NCBI GenBank assembly: GCA_024742735.1
Contig: JANSXV010000004.1
Coordinates: 124,001 to 188,000, forward strand
DNA length: 64,000 nt
Direction of reading: 5' to 3'
Source of the DNA: Alphaproteobacteria bacterium
Lineage (GTDB): Bacteria > Pseudomonadota > Alphaproteobacteria > Caulobacterales > Maricaulaceae
Position numbers and translations under genes: made by a program. Below are positions 17,259 through 26,431 of the stretch, piece by piece (the stretch's first letter is position 1; the number at the start of each line of letters is the position of its first letter). The notes beneath the pieces were generated by a model. The model was not told where the DNA came from. It made no database searches and saw only the letters and a program-made list of their open reading frames with translations.

Positions 17259-19058
17259 CTGAGCGAGCCCGAACCTACCCGCGCCGAAGCCCGGCTTCCG
17301 GCGGCCGAGCCGGCAGGCAAGCCGGTCCGCTCCCGCACGCTCGCCGCCCGGCTCTGGCGCGAGCAGATCTCAAAGCACAAGGGCCTCCTGGCCTGGGCGA
17401 CCTTTCTGGCGGTGATCACGGCAGGCGCGGCGTCGGGCTACGGCGTGGTGGTCCAGCAGGCCATCGCCTTGCTGGAGGATCGCAACGCCGCGGTCATCTG
17501 GCTGGCGCCGGTCCTGATCGCAGCGGCGGTGACTGTGCGGGCCGCCTCGCTCTACCTGCAAAATCTGGCCACGAACCGGCTCGCCCTGTCGGTAATGCGC
17601 GATCTGCAGATCGCCATGTTCGACCGGCTGATCACGGCGGATTTCGAACGCATCGAGCGAGAACCGGTTGGGTCGGTCATCTCCCGGTTCACCAATGACA
17701 TCACCATGCTGCGTGAAAGCCTGATCCGCGCGGCGAACAATCTGACTCGAGATGCGTTCACGGTCCTGGGATGCCTGATTGTCCTGTTCTGGCTGGACTG
17801 GGCGCTGACGCTGGTCGTGCTCGGCGTCCTGATCGTAGCCAGCCAGCCGATCCTGGCCATCGGCAAGGCGATCCGCAAACGCGCCGGCGAGGTCCAGGAC
17901 CAGATGGGCGATGTCTCCAGCTTCCTGGAGGAGAGCTTCTCAGGCGCGCGCATGGTGAAGACGTTCTCGCTGGAGCCCTGGGCGCAGGACCGCGCACGCA
18001 CCCGCTTCATCGAGCGCTTCCGCCTGGTCCTGTCCATGGTCGCCCAGCGCGCCCGGATTGAACCGATCATGGAGGTCGCCGCGGGCGTCGGCCTCGCCGT
18101 GATCTTCGGCTTCGCCGGCTGGCGGGCGGTTCAGGGCGTAACCGACGTCGCCGATCTTGTCGGCTTCATTGTCACGTTCGGCGTGATGAGCGCCCCGGCG
18201 CGCGCCCTCGCGTCCCTGTCCGGCGTTCTGCAAGAAGGCTTCGCCGTACTCGACCGGGTCTTCCGCCTGCTCGACGAGCAGCCGGCGCTGCACGAAGCGG
18301 AGGGCGCCAAGCCGCTCACTGTGAAATCGGGCGCGGTATCAGTGAACAGTGTCCGGTTCGGCTATGGCGCCGATCAGACCGCCCTGAAACAGGTCAGCAT
18401 TGAAGCGAAACCTGGCGAGACTGTCGCGCTGGTCGGCCCGTCAGGATCAGGCAAGACCACGCTCCTCAATCTGGTGGCGCGCCTCTACGACCCCCAGGAC
18501 GGCGCCGTGATGATCGACGGGCAGGACGTTTCGGGTGTCACCGTCGCGTCCCTGCGCCGCGCGCTGGCCCTGGTCAGCCAGGACGTCACCCTGTTCGACG
18601 ATACGATCCGGGCCAATATCGCGCTCGGCAAGCTGGACGCCTCTGACGCGGAGATCGAGGCGGCGGCGATGGCTGCGGACGCCCATGACTTCATCACCGC
18701 CCTGCCCGATGGCTACGCCAGCCCGGCCGGGCCTAAAGGCTCGAACCTCTCCGGCGGCCAGCGCCAGCGTATCGCCATCGCCCGGGCGATCCTGAAGGAT
18801 GCCCCGATCCTGTTGCTGGATGAAGCGACCAGCGCGCTGGACGCCGGGGCCGAAGCCCGCGTCCAGGCCGCGCTGGATCGCCTCAGCGAAGGGCGCACCA
18901 CCCTGGTCATCGCCCACCGCCTGTCCACCGTGCGCGGCGCGGACCGGATCTATGTGCTGAAAGACGGCGAGGTGGTGGAGACCGGCGACCATGACAGCCT
19001 GATGGCGCAAGGCGGGCTCTATGCCGAGCTCAGCGCGCTGCAATTGTCCAGGGACTAG
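17259..19058 (+). CDS. MsbA-like ABC exporter (fused permease/ATPase)
   Basis: 599 residues. The type I exporter transmembrane domain (about 1-320) is fused to a nucleotide-binding domain. This has Walker A GPSGSGKTT, signature LSGGQRQRIAIARA, Walker B LLLDEATSALD and the H-loop AHRLS. The lipid A cluster points to lipid A-core flipping (MsbA role) in the inner membrane. The frame continues upstream of the first GTG (17412) with no ATG, GTG or TTG. Starting at GTG would cut TM1, so a CTG at 17259 with AGGGA 9 nt before it is proposed as the start. Confidence 0.88.
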   Translation: MSEPEPTRAEARLPAAEPAGKPVRSRTLAARLWREQISKHKGLLAWATFLAVITAGAASGYGVVVQQAIALLEDRNAAVIWLAPVLIAAAVTVRAASLYLQNLATNRLALSVMRDLQIAMFDRLITADFERIEREPVGSVISRFTNDITMLRESLIRAANNLTRDAFTVLGCLIVLFWLDWALTLVVLGVLIVASQPILAIGKAIRKRAGEVQDQMGDVSSFLEESFSGARMVKTFSLEPWAQDRARTRFIERFRLVLSMVAQRARIEPIMEVAAGVGLAVIFGFAGWRAVQGVTDVADLVGFIVTFGVMSAPARALASLSGVLQEGFAVLDRVFRLLDEQPALHEAEGAKPLTVKSGAVSVNSVRFGYGADQTALKQVSIEAKPGETVALVGPSGSGKTTLLNLVARLYDPQDGAVMIDGQDVSGVTVASLRRALALVSQDVTLFDDTIRANIALGKLDASDAEIEAAAMAADAHDFITALPDGYASPAGPKGSNLSGGQRQRIAIARAILKDAPILLLDEATSALDAGAEARVQAALDRLSEGRTTLVIAHRLSTVRGADRIYVLKDGEVVETGDHDSLMAQGGLYAELSALQLSRD

Positions 19059-19786
19059 GCCAGCAGCCCTGCACGCCACAGCGCCGCCTCGCAGGCCGGG
19101 CCGGCATAGATCGCGTGGCGCGGCCCGGCTTCTCCGGGTATCAGGCGGGCGCCGTCGAAACGCGCGCGCATCCAGCCGAGGTCCTGGGTCAGATAGCCGT
19201 CAGCGGCCTCATCCCGCGCGCAGATCACCAGCGGCTCGCAGCGTTGCAAGGTCGCCTGCGCGCCCCTCAGCACGGCCGACTCCAGCCCATTCACGGAGAT
19301 TTTCAGAACGCTGACATCCAGCTCGAGATCATCGAGCGGGAAGAGCTTCGTCTCCAGCGAGCGCACTTGCGGCCAGTCCGTCACACGCCGTCCGTCGAAG
19401 CTGGCTGCGGCGTCGATCAACCGGCCTGCGCGCACGGGGGCGGCCAGGACCGCATCAGCCTCAACATCGGACAGCCCGCATCCATAGACCGCCAGGGCCG
19501 GATCATCGCTGAACCGCTCGGCCAGCTGCAATGCCCGGCGGGGGTTAGGCTCGAACGCCAGTATGGGTGTACCGGGATGGTACAGCCGGAGCGCCTCCAC
19601 CGCGTCGCCGTCATAGGCGCCGGCGTCCACAAGAACCTGCCCCGGCGCAGGTTTCAGGTGAGCCAGAAGCCGGTAAACGCCATCGAAGGGCCGCCGCAGA
19701 ACCCGCCGCAACAGGCGTGAAGCGCCGGTCAGCGCAGCCGAGGGCGCAAGCGGCGAAGACTGAAATTCAGACCAGGCGGCGGTCAT
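19055..19786 (-). CDS. FkbM family methyltransferase
   Basis: 243 residues. SAM-dependent methyltransferase: VDAGAYDGDAVEALR (motif I) near 53-67 and FEPNP soon after. The SVLKISVNGLE segment in the second half is the FkbM hallmark. Substrates of this family are often sugar hydroxyls of glycans or lipids. It is on the minus strand inside the lipid A cluster, overlapping the ABC exporter 3' end by 4 bp, so a role in LPS modification is plausible but unproven. Confidence 0.82.
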   Translation of the reverse strand: MTAAWSEFQSSPLAPSAALTGASRLLRRVLRRPFDGVYRLLAHLKPAPGQVLVDAGAYDGDAVEALRLYHPGTPILAFEPNPRRALQLAERFSDDPALAVYGCGLSDVEADAVLAAPVRAGRLIDAAASFDGRRVTDWPQVRSLETKLFPLDDLELDVSVLKISVNGLESAVLRGAQATLQRCEPLVICARDEAADGYLTQDLGWMRARFDGARLIPGEAGPRHAIYAGPACEAALWRAGLLA

Positions 19787-19842
19787 GGCGGCGGCGGACT
19801 CCCTTCAAGAAGCCGGCCGCCGCGCAAGAAGCTTGCCGAAGC

Positions 19843-20235
19843 TTAAGGCACGTAAACCATGGGGGCGTCGGCTTCGGTCATGAGCCAGGCTTCAGCCGCC
19901 GCCGCATCGGTGAACACGATGGCCTCATGACCGGTCTCGACCAGACCTTTGCGCCAAACGCGCGAGAAGGTGTCGTCCAGCGCCTCGCAGAGCAGTGCGA
20001 CCCGGCTGCGCTCGAGGCGCCGGCCGCACTCCATAGCCCGGCTCATCAGGGCCTGGGGCTGGACCGGCATTACGCTGAAGCGAGTATCAAAGAGAATGCG
20101 ATCCACACCGCTTTCCGTGCGCAAGGCCAGCGCTTCAGCGGTCGACGCCCGTGCGGCGGCGTCATCGCGCACACCGCTGACCGCGACGATGATCAACCTT
20201 CCGCAGGGAGAGAGGGCGACGTGGTGCCGGGCCAT
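19843..20235 (-). CDS. Hypothetical STAS-like small protein
   Basis: 130 residues with alternating beta/alpha pattern resembling SpoIIAA/STAS-type proteins (GRLIIVAVSGVRDD at the start, RILFDTR in the middle). No catalytic motif and no signal peptide are visible. It is transcribed with the phosphatase upstream (20328-20990) or the methyltransferase downstream, all on the minus strand. The family assignment is tentative. Confidence 0.6.
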   Translation of the reverse strand: MARHHVALSPCGRLIIVAVSGVRDDAAARASTAEALALRTESGVDRILFDTRFSVMPVQPQALMSRAMECGRRLERSRVALLCEALDDTFSRVWRKGLVETGHEAIVFTDAAAAEAWLMTEADAPMVYVP

Positions 20236-20327
20236 GCTGCTTCAAGATTTGGTTGCATTCGTTGAACGGGGTTAGTTTCGACGCCATTGGTCAACGAAAC
20301 CTTACCGTTGCGCCCTGAAATGCAGCT

Positions 20328-20990
20328 TTACTCGCGCCGCAGGAGACCCTCGGTCAGAGCTGACCCCCACCAGCTCGCCATGAAGCCGTCATGGCAGGCC
20401 TGGCGGTCATATTCGGTGCGGACCCAGGTCAGGAAATCGATCGGCTCGGCCGCGTTGCGCTTTCGGTAGAGCTCGAAGAAATGATCGAGCATCCCGGTCT
20501 TGCCGTGCTTGATGTGCAGGTATTTGAACGACAGCTGCTCGATCGCTTCCTCGAACGGCGCTCCCTCATGGAGCAGCTTGTACAGGACCGCCACGATGCC
20601 GGCCCGGTCCGCGCCGGACTTGCAATGCATGTATGCGGGGTACTCGATCGAGCTGAACACCTCGATCAGGTGCTCGATGCGCTCCACGAACGGGGCTTCC
20701 CGCGAGCCCCAGGGCAGGTCGTGGATGGCCAGCCCGAGACGCGCACATTCAAAATGCTCGAGATCGTGATAGTGCCGGCCGGGCTGGGCTCCGCGCAGGT
20801 TCAGGATCGTCTTGAAGCCCTGATCCTTGAGCTTCGCCAGCCGCTTGGGGTCAGGCTGGTTGCCTCGCCACATCTCCCCGCCGACACGGTGCATGTTTGC
20901 GAACTTCAGGCGGAGCACGCCATGATCGCCCCACATGAGGCCGCGCATGGCGCGCTTGTAGTCGGCTGAATCTGACAGGTCGTAGGCCAT
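20328..20990 (-). CDS. Dual-specificity/tyrosine phosphatase-like protein (CtpA-like)
   Basis: 220 residues. The Cys-dependent phosphatase P-loop MHCKSGADRAG (HCxxGxxR) lies near residues 120-130. An upstream Asp in HDLPWGSRE could be the general acid. In Caulobacter the essential phosphatase homologue CtpA is needed for normal lipid A and envelope integrity. The location inside the lipid A cluster makes a similar role likely, but this is inference. No signal peptide is seen. Confidence 0.8.
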   Translation of the reverse strand: MAYDLSDSADYKRAMRGLMWGDHGVLRLKFANMHRVGGEMWRGNQPDPKRLAKLKDQGFKTILNLRGAQPGRHYHDLEHFECARLGLAIHDLPWGSREAPFVERIEHLIEVFSSIEYPAYMHCKSGADRAGIVAVLYKLLHEGAPFEEAIEQLSFKYLHIKHGKTGMLDHFFELYRKRNAAEPIDFLTWVRTEYDRQACHDGFMASWWGSALTEGLLRRE

Positions 20991-21079
20991 GACCGCCCGA
21001 CTTAAGCCCGCCCCGGCGCGCTGGCAATGCAGGGCGTGCGCTTGACGCGCCGCCCCGGTGAGGCGAAGCAGCAGACCTG

Positions 21080-21805
21080 ATGATCAAGGCGATCCTTCAA
21101 TCCGGCCCGGTGCAGGCGACGCTCGGCGCGCTGCTGGCGGGCTATATGAGCCTGGTGAAGGCGACCACGCGCTGGGAGCGGCGCGGGCTGGAGCATGCCG
21201 AACCGGTCTGGGAGAGCGGACGCGGCGTCGTTGGATGCGTCTGGCACAGCCGCATCCTGATGACGATCGCGGTCTGGCCGAAGACCGCCCAGACTCCGGC
21301 GATCCTGATATCGCGGTCGCGCGACGGCGACGTGGTCGCTGATGCGGCCCGCCGCCATGGGGTCGGCGTCGTCCGCGGATCGTCCCTGAACCAACGCAAG
21401 ACCGGCAAGCAGAAGGGGTCCGTCGGCGCATTCAGGGAGATGGCGCGCCATGTGGAGACCGGCGGCTGCATGGCCGTGACACCCGACGGCCCCAGAGGTC
21501 CGCGCATGCGCGCCGGCGCCGGCGCGATCAAGCTGGCTCGCACCGCCCAGGCCCCCGTCCTGCCCTGCGCCTGGTCGACGAGCCGCGCGATCGTGTTCAA
21601 CAGCTGGGACAGGTTCATGTTGCCGCTGCCGTTTGCGCGCGGCGTCATCGTCTACGCCGAACCGATCAGTCTGGATGCAGGGGCGGACGAGCACGCCATC
21701 AAGGCGGCGGCGCAAAGGCTTGAGGAGGCGCTCAACGCCGCAACCGCTGAAGCCGACAAAGCCTGCGGCCGTGAGGTCACCGAGCCGGCGGAGCGGCGGT
21801 CATGA
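21080..21805 (+). CDS. DUF374 lysophospholipid acyltransferase family protein
   Basis: 241 residues. It has an N-terminal hydrophobic segment, then VWHSRIL (acyltransferase HX-type block) and TPDGPRGP around residue 135, typical of the DUF374/LPLAT family. Such genes commonly precede waaA in alphaproteobacteria and are thought to act on lipid A or phospholipid acylation. The stop overlaps the waaA start (ATGA), so it belongs to the lipid A operon. Confidence 0.88.
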   Translation: MIKAILQSGPVQATLGALLAGYMSLVKATTRWERRGLEHAEPVWESGRGVVGCVWHSRILMTIAVWPKTAQTPAILISRSRDGDVVADAARRHGVGVVRGSSLNQRKTGKQKGSVGAFREMARHVETGGCMAVTPDGPRGPRMRAGAGAIKLARTAQAPVLPCAWSTSRAIVFNSWDRFMLPLPFARGVIVYAEPISLDAGADEHAIKAAAQRLEEALNAATAEADKACGREVTEPAERRS

Positions 21806-23082
21806 GCGCCTGGGGCCTCACAGCCTACCGGACAGCGACGACGCTTGCGGGCGGCGTTGTCTTCGGACAGCTGCTGGTCAAGCGCGTCGAGGCCGGCAAG
21901 GAAGACGCCGGCCGGCTGCCTGAACGGCGCGGTGAGGCGAGCGAGACCCGTCCAGACGGCGTCCTCATCTGGCTGCATTCAGCCAGCGTCGGGGAAAGCC
22001 TGGTGGCGCTGAGTCTGGCTGAAGGGCTGATCGAGCGCGACGGCGCGCGCCAGGTCCTGATCACCTCGGGCACGCGCACCTCGGCCGAGCTGATCGCACG
22101 GCGAGCCGGACCGAATCTGCGCCACCAGTACGTGCCCGCTGACAATCCGGCCTGGGTGCGCCGCTTTCTTGATCACTGGCGCCCGGACCTCGCCGTCTTC
22201 ACCGAAAGCGAGCTGTGGCCGAACCTGGTCCTGGAGACCGCAGCGCGCGGAGTGCCCCTGGCGCTGGCGAATGCGCGCATGAACGAGAAATCGCTCAACG
22301 GCTGGCGGCGCTGGCCTCACTCAGCCAAGGCGATCCTGTCTGCGTTCGACTGGATCGGCGCTGCGGACGGCCGTACAGCCGGGGGGCTCGGCTATCTCCT
22401 CGATGGCAAGGTCGTTCAGACCGGCAATCTGAAGCTCGAGGCGGGCTTGCCTGACCCTGATCCGGAGGCGCTGAGCCAGGCGCGCGGCGCACTGGGCGCG
22501 CGGCCGGTCTTCACGGCCGCCAGCACCCATGCGGGCGAGGAAAGTACGGTGATCGCCGCCCATGGCGAACTCCTGAAGACCCGCCCGGATGCGCTCATGA
22601 TCCTGGCCCCGCGTCATCCCGAGCGCGCCGGCGACGTCGCCGCCATGGTGGAGCGCGCGGGCCTGTCCGCCGTGCGCCGTTCGCAAGGCGCCCTGCCCGA
22701 TCCTCACAAACAGGTCTGGATCGCCGATACGCTGGGCGAAATGCCGCTCTGGTATGCGCTGAGCCCGGTGACGGTCGTCTGCGGCAGCTTTCTGGAAGCC
22801 ATCGGCGGCCACAACCCGATCGAAGTCACCCGCGCCGGGTCGGCGGTGGCGACCGGCCCCTACGCGGCGAGCTTCGCCGAGGTCTACGCAGCCTATGACG
22901 CAGAAGAGGCCCGCGCCGTCGCCCGCACGCCGCAGGACCTCGCCGCCGCCATCGAGGCGGTCTGGTCCGGCGCCGGGGTCAGCGTCGCCGCAGGCTTGAG
23001 GGCGCTGGAGGCTCTGCCGGGCGGCGCCCGCGCCGCGACACTCGACGCGCTAGAGACTTTGCTTGAAGGGCGCCGGTCATGA
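21802..23082 (+). CDS. waaA: 3-deoxy-D-manno-octulosonic acid transferase
   Basis: 426 residues. GT30 glycosyltransferase that adds Kdo to lipid IVA at the inner membrane. It has an N-terminal membrane-associating segment, LHSASVGE near 55 with the catalytic Glu, and FTESELWPN. The nucleotide-sugar-binding block GSFLEAIGGHNPIE is near 330. ATGA overlaps link it to both the acyltransferase upstream and lpxK downstream. Confidence 0.95.
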   Translation: MSAWGLTAYRTATTLAGGVVFGQLLVKRVEAGKEDAGRLPERRGEASETRPDGVLIWLHSASVGESLVALSLAEGLIERDGARQVLITSGTRTSAELIARRAGPNLRHQYVPADNPAWVRRFLDHWRPDLAVFTESELWPNLVLETAARGVPLALANARMNEKSLNGWRRWPHSAKAILSAFDWIGAADGRTAGGLGYLLDGKVVQTGNLKLEAGLPDPDPEALSQARGALGARPVFTAASTHAGEESTVIAAHGELLKTRPDALMILAPRHPERAGDVAAMVERAGLSAVRRSQGALPDPHKQVWIADTLGEMPLWYALSPVTVVCGSFLEAIGGHNPIEVTRAGSAVATGPYAASFAEVYAAYDAEEARAVARTPQDLAAAIEAVWSGAGVSVAAGLRALEALPGGARAATLDALETLLEGRRS

Positions 23083-24089
23083 GACCGCCCGCCTTCTGGA
23101 GCACGGACGCCGGCCGGTCCTCCGGCGCGCTGACACGGGCGCTGCTCAGCCCGCTGGGCTGGATTTACGCCGGCCTGACGGCGCAGCGGATCCGCACGAC
23201 AATCCCCGCTCCTGCGCCAGCCCCCGTGATCTGCGTGGGCAATCTGACCGTCGGCGGAACCGGCAAGACGCCCGTCGCGCTGACCGTGCTGGACGCCGCC
23301 CGGCGGCTGGGACGCACCCCGGCGGCCCTGTCACGCGGTCATGGCGGACGGCTGTCGGGACCGTTGAAGGTCGAGCCCGGCCTCCATGGCGCCCGCGATG
23401 TCGGTGATGAGCCGCTTCTGCTCGCCCGCGCGGCGCCGGCCTATATCGACGCAAACCGTGTCGACGGCGCCCGCCTCGCTGCGGCGGACGGCGCTGATCT
23501 CATCGTCATGGATGACGGGCACCAGAATCCGAAGCTCGAAAAAGACCTGTCTCTTGTCGTTGTCGACTCAGTGTCCGGCTGGGGACCGGGGCAGATCCTG
23601 CCCGCCGGGCCCTTGCGCGAGCCTGTGGAGGCCGGCCTGTCGCGCGCCGACGCCGTGATCGTCATGACGCCTTCAGCCGAGTCCGATCCGGGCTATGCGC
23701 GCCTCGGCCTGGCCGATCTGGAGCTTCCGGTGCTGCAAGCCTGGCTGGAGCCGGACACGGCGCCGCCATCCGGACCCCTTCTGGCCTTCGCCGGGATCGG
23801 ACGGCCGCAGAAATTCTATGACGCTCTGACCGCAAGAGGCGCCGAGCTGGCCGAGACCTCCAGCTTTCCAGACCACCATGTCTTCACCCGCGCGGAGATC
23901 GACCAGCTCGCCGACCTGGCTGAAAGCTATGGCGCGACCCTGATCACCACGGAGAAGGACTGGGTGCGTCTGCCTGGCGATGTTCAGCACGCCGTGACCG
24001 CCTGGCCGGTGCGCGCACGCTTTGCTGAACCCGCCCGGCTGGACGCCCTGATCGAGCAGGCGGTGGACCGTTTCGCCGAGCGCGGCTAG
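23079..24089 (+). CDS. lpxK: Tetraacyldisaccharide 4'-kinase
   Basis: 336 residues. It phosphorylates the 4' position of the lipid A disaccharide. The P-loop region reads VICVGNLTVGGTGKTPVAL (about 48-66). ALSRGHGG and MDDGHQN are characteristic of LpxK. The N-terminus is membrane-associating. It overlaps waaA by 4 bp and is followed closely by the acyltransferase gene. Confidence 0.95.
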   Translation: MRPPAFWSTDAGRSSGALTRALLSPLGWIYAGLTAQRIRTTIPAPAPAPVICVGNLTVGGTGKTPVALTVLDAARRLGRTPAALSRGHGGRLSGPLKVEPGLHGARDVGDEPLLLARAAPAYIDANRVDGARLAAADGADLIVMDDGHQNPKLEKDLSLVVVDSVSGWGPGQILPAGPLREPVEAGLSRADAVIVMTPSAESDPGYARLGLADLELPVLQAWLEPDTAPPSGPLLAFAGIGRPQKFYDALTARGAELAETSSFPDHHVFTRAEIDQLADLAESYGATLITTEKDWVRLPGDVQHAVTAWPVRARFAEPARLDALIEQAVDRFAERG

Positions 24090-24098
24090 GCATTGGCC

Positions 24099-25010
24099 AT
24101 GAGCATGCTTCAGACCCTCACTTTCGGCGCGGAGTCGCTGGGCTGGAACGCCTATCAGGGCCTGTTCCGGTCCATGGGGCTGGAGCGCGCCAGCGACGCC
24201 GGCGCGGCCCTGCTGCGCCGGATCGGACCGCTCGCGAGTGTCCATCACGTGGCGCGGGTCAATATGCGCATCGCCTTTCCTGAGGCCAGCGAGCGTGAAC
24301 TGGACGGCCTGCTGGACGCGGCCTGGGACAATTTCGGCCGGGTTCTGGGCGAGTTTCCCAACACGCACCGTTTCGATTTCAGCGCCGACAGCGACCAGAT
24401 CGAGGTGGAGGGCGCGGACATCCTGGCCGAGTACGACCGCACCGGGCAGCCGGTCGTGCTGGTCGGCGGGCATTTCGCGAACTGGGAGGTGATGCCGGCG
24501 GTGATCGTGCGGCACATGCGCGATTGCCGGATCACCTATCGCCACGCCAACAACCCCTCCATCGACAAGGCGATCATCGAGCAGCGCCGCGCCTATGGCG
24601 TGAACATCCTGGCGCCCAAGGGCGGCCAGGGCGCCAAGGCGATCATGGCTGCGCTCAAGGATGGGGCGTCGGTCGCGCTGATGAACGATCAGAAGATGAA
24701 TGACGGCATCGCCGCGCCCTTCTTCGGGCGGGAGGCCATGACGGCGTCCGGGCCAGCGCGCATGGCGCTGCGCTATGATTGTCCGCTGGTGCCCATGGGC
24801 ATCGTCCGCAAGGACGGCGCGCGCTTCAAGGTGACGGTCTACGAGCCGATCGAGAAGCCCGCCAGGGATGATCCCGACGCGGTCCTGAAGACCGTCACCA
24901 GGGTCAATCAGTTCGTGGAATCAGAAATCCGCAAGGCGCCGTCCCAGTGGTTCTGGGTGCATCGCCGGTTTGAAAAGCCGCTTTACCGCAAGGACGCCGG
25001 GTCCAGCTGA
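24099..25010 (+). CDS. LpxL-like lipid A late acyltransferase
   Basis: 303 residues, HtrB/LpxL/LpxM superfamily. The GGHFANWEV block (HX4D/E-type catalytic region) lies near 125. NDQKMNDGIAAPFFG and an FWVHRRF C-terminus also fit. It transfers a secondary acyl chain to Kdo-lipid A (or a related glycolipid). ATG at 24099 is used; ATG at 24105 and TTG at 24093 are alternatives. It is the last gene of the lipid A operon and its 3' end overlaps the convergent M23 gene by 28 bp. Confidence 0.9.
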   Translation: MSMLQTLTFGAESLGWNAYQGLFRSMGLERASDAGAALLRRIGPLASVHHVARVNMRIAFPEASERELDGLLDAAWDNFGRVLGEFPNTHRFDFSADSDQIEVEGADILAEYDRTGQPVVLVGGHFANWEVMPAVIVRHMRDCRITYRHANNPSIDKAIIEQRRAYGVNILAPKGGQGAKAIMAALKDGASVALMNDQKMNDGIAAPFFGREAMTASGPARMALRYDCPLVPMGIVRKDGARFKVTVYEPIEKPARDDPDAVLKTVTRVNQFVESEIRKAPSQWFWVHRRFEKPLYRKDAGSS

Positions 25011-25873
25011 AGCGTCTCGGCCGGGTTGATGTAGCGGTCATGCCACTTGATGCGCCAGTCCAGGTGCGCGCCTGTGGAGCGCCCGCCCGCACCGACCGTG
25101 CCGATCACATCGCCCTGGCTGACCCGGTCGCCCACGGCGACCGAAACCCCCTCCAGGTGCAGGAAGGCGCTGGTGAAGCCCTGGCCGTGATCGATGAAGA
25201 TCAGCCCGCCCTCCCAGAACATGTCGTCATTCGCCAGCGTCACGAAGCCGTCGGCCGGCGCGATCACATCGGTCCCGGACGGCGCGGCGATGTCGATCCC
25301 GTAATGGGGCCGGCTGGGATCGCCATTGTAATAGCGCTGGGAGCCGTAGACCCCGGTGATGGTCCCTTCCAGCGGCATGATGAAGCCGGACGCGAAGCCC
25401 TGACCCTCATCACGGGAGGTATAGGCGGCCGCCTTGATACGGCCCTCGCGCCGGCTGCGCGCCAGGTCTTCTTCCGAAAGCTGGTTGAAGCGCCGGGGCG
25501 TGCCCTCGATACGCTGGATGTCGTACTCGCGCTGCTCCACCGCGACGGTCTGCTCAAACACCGCGCCGTCCGCGCTTATGACACGGAGCGTGGTCTGGGC
25601 TTCGGCGTCCCGGTCATGACCCAGCATGACCCATCCGGCGTCATCGGCGCTGACCGTGATGTCGCCCAGCGTCACCTGGGCGCCCGGATCGGTGCGGCAG
25701 ACCAGAGCGGCGCCCTGGCGGTGCACGCCGCTGCAGCGGATCGGTTCGGCCGGCGCAGGCGGCGTGGCCTGCCCGGCGCTGCCGGTTTCGTCGATCAGGG
25801 CCGCGATGGGGTCGGCGTCTGCAGCCGGTTCAACCACCTGCAGCACAGCCAGGATCAGCGCCGCCGCGATCAT
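24983..25873 (-). CDS. M23 family metallopeptidase (LytM-type)
   Basis: 296 residues, exported: hydrophobic N-terminus MIAAALILAVLQVV. The C-terminal M23 domain (about 165-285) has RPHYGIDIAAPSG with zinc ligands His and Asp, then GAHLDWRIKW. The usual HxH pair reads HxD here; this HLDW form is also found in the family. Such enzymes cut peptidoglycan cross-bridges or activate amidases. The central about 120 residues form a beta-rich region. Its start overlaps the DUF2093 stop (ATGA). Confidence 0.88.
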   Translation of the reverse strand: MIAAALILAVLQVVEPAADADPIAALIDETGSAGQATPPAPAEPIRCSGVHRQGAALVCRTDPGAQVTLGDITVSADDAGWVMLGHDRDAEAQTTLRVISADGAVFEQTVAVEQREYDIQRIEGTPRRFNQLSEEDLARSRREGRIKAAAYTSRDEGQGFASGFIMPLEGTITGVYGSQRYYNGDPSRPHYGIDIAAPSGTDVIAPADGFVTLANDDMFWEGGLIFIDHGQGFTSAFLHLEGVSVAVGDRVSQGDVIGTVGAGGRSTGAHLDWRIKWHDRYINPAETLQLDPASLR

Positions 25874-26118
25874 TCGCCGAGTTCCGGGGAGGGCGCACCG
25901 GCCGGCCCGCCATTGAGCTCGATCCAGCGCTTCGTGGCGGCGTAGCCGTCGCGATAGGCCTCCTGCAGCTCCGCGCTCCAGTATTTAAGCTGGGCGATCG
26001 GAATCTTGTCCCCGGTCACGGCGCATTTCACATAGGAGCCGGGCTTCAGGATCAGATAATCCGCATCCCCGTACTCCAGGTGCGCTTCCCCGGTGAAATC
26101 TCGGTCAAAGGCGTTCAT
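25870..26118 (-). CDS. DUF2093 domain protein
   Basis: 82 residues, small soluble alphaproteobacterial protein with GDADYLILKPGSYVKCAVTG and IPLxxLKYW-like (IPIAQLKYW) segments typical of DUF2093. ATG at 26118 is preferred over one at 26133. Translationally coupled to the downstream M23 peptidase gene. Function unknown. Confidence 0.85.
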   Translation of the reverse strand: MNAFDRDFTGEAHLEYGDADYLILKPGSYVKCAVTGDKIPIAQLKYWSAELQEAYRDGYAATKRWIELNGGPAGAPSPELGE

Positions 26119-26431
26119 GGCATCCCTCGTCATGGGCGGGAAGCTAGCATGACGGGGCGTGAGACGGGAAGCGGGAGGGGCGGTGGCGGCGACGCTGACC
26201 GGATCAGCTGCACACGCACCTGACGCTTCGGCGCGTTGTCATGGCCCGGCTTGTCCGGGCCACCCATGCCTGACAGCTGACGCAGTCTGCAACGCTGAAG
26301 CCCTGGGCCGGCCGGCCCGTTCGCTTGCTTCAATCGACCCATTGGATCGATTGATCGGCTGACGCCGACCACAGCTCACCCCCGAACAAGCCGGGAGATG
26401 ACGAGGCCAAGGGACAAATGCCTCTCGCCCC
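26119..26431. other. Intergenic region with extragenic palindrome
   Basis: 313 bp between nrdB and DUF2093, both on the minus strand. It holds the CATGG...CCAT palindrome at 26239-26268 and a 14-bp self-complementary GGGCCGGCCGGCCC at 26305-26318. No gene, terminator with a T-run or known RNA was recognised. Confidence 0.55.
26239..26268. repeat. Extragenic palindromic element, copy 1
   Basis: GGCCCGG/CCGGGCC stem (7 bp, loop CTTGT) flanked by CATGG and CCCATG. A second copy at 41632-41664 has the same layout with loop CTCGC. Both lie just outside coding regions, as REP-like elements do. Confidence 0.6.

Noticed and set aside
26305-26318. GGGCCGGCCGGCCC as a regulatory operator
   Set aside because: A short GC-only palindrome is easily produced by chance at this GC content and has no promoter context.
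26159-26362. 67-codon open frame in the nrdB/DUF2093 gap
   Set aside because: It spans the palindromic repeat, has no ribosome-binding site and no recognisable product.
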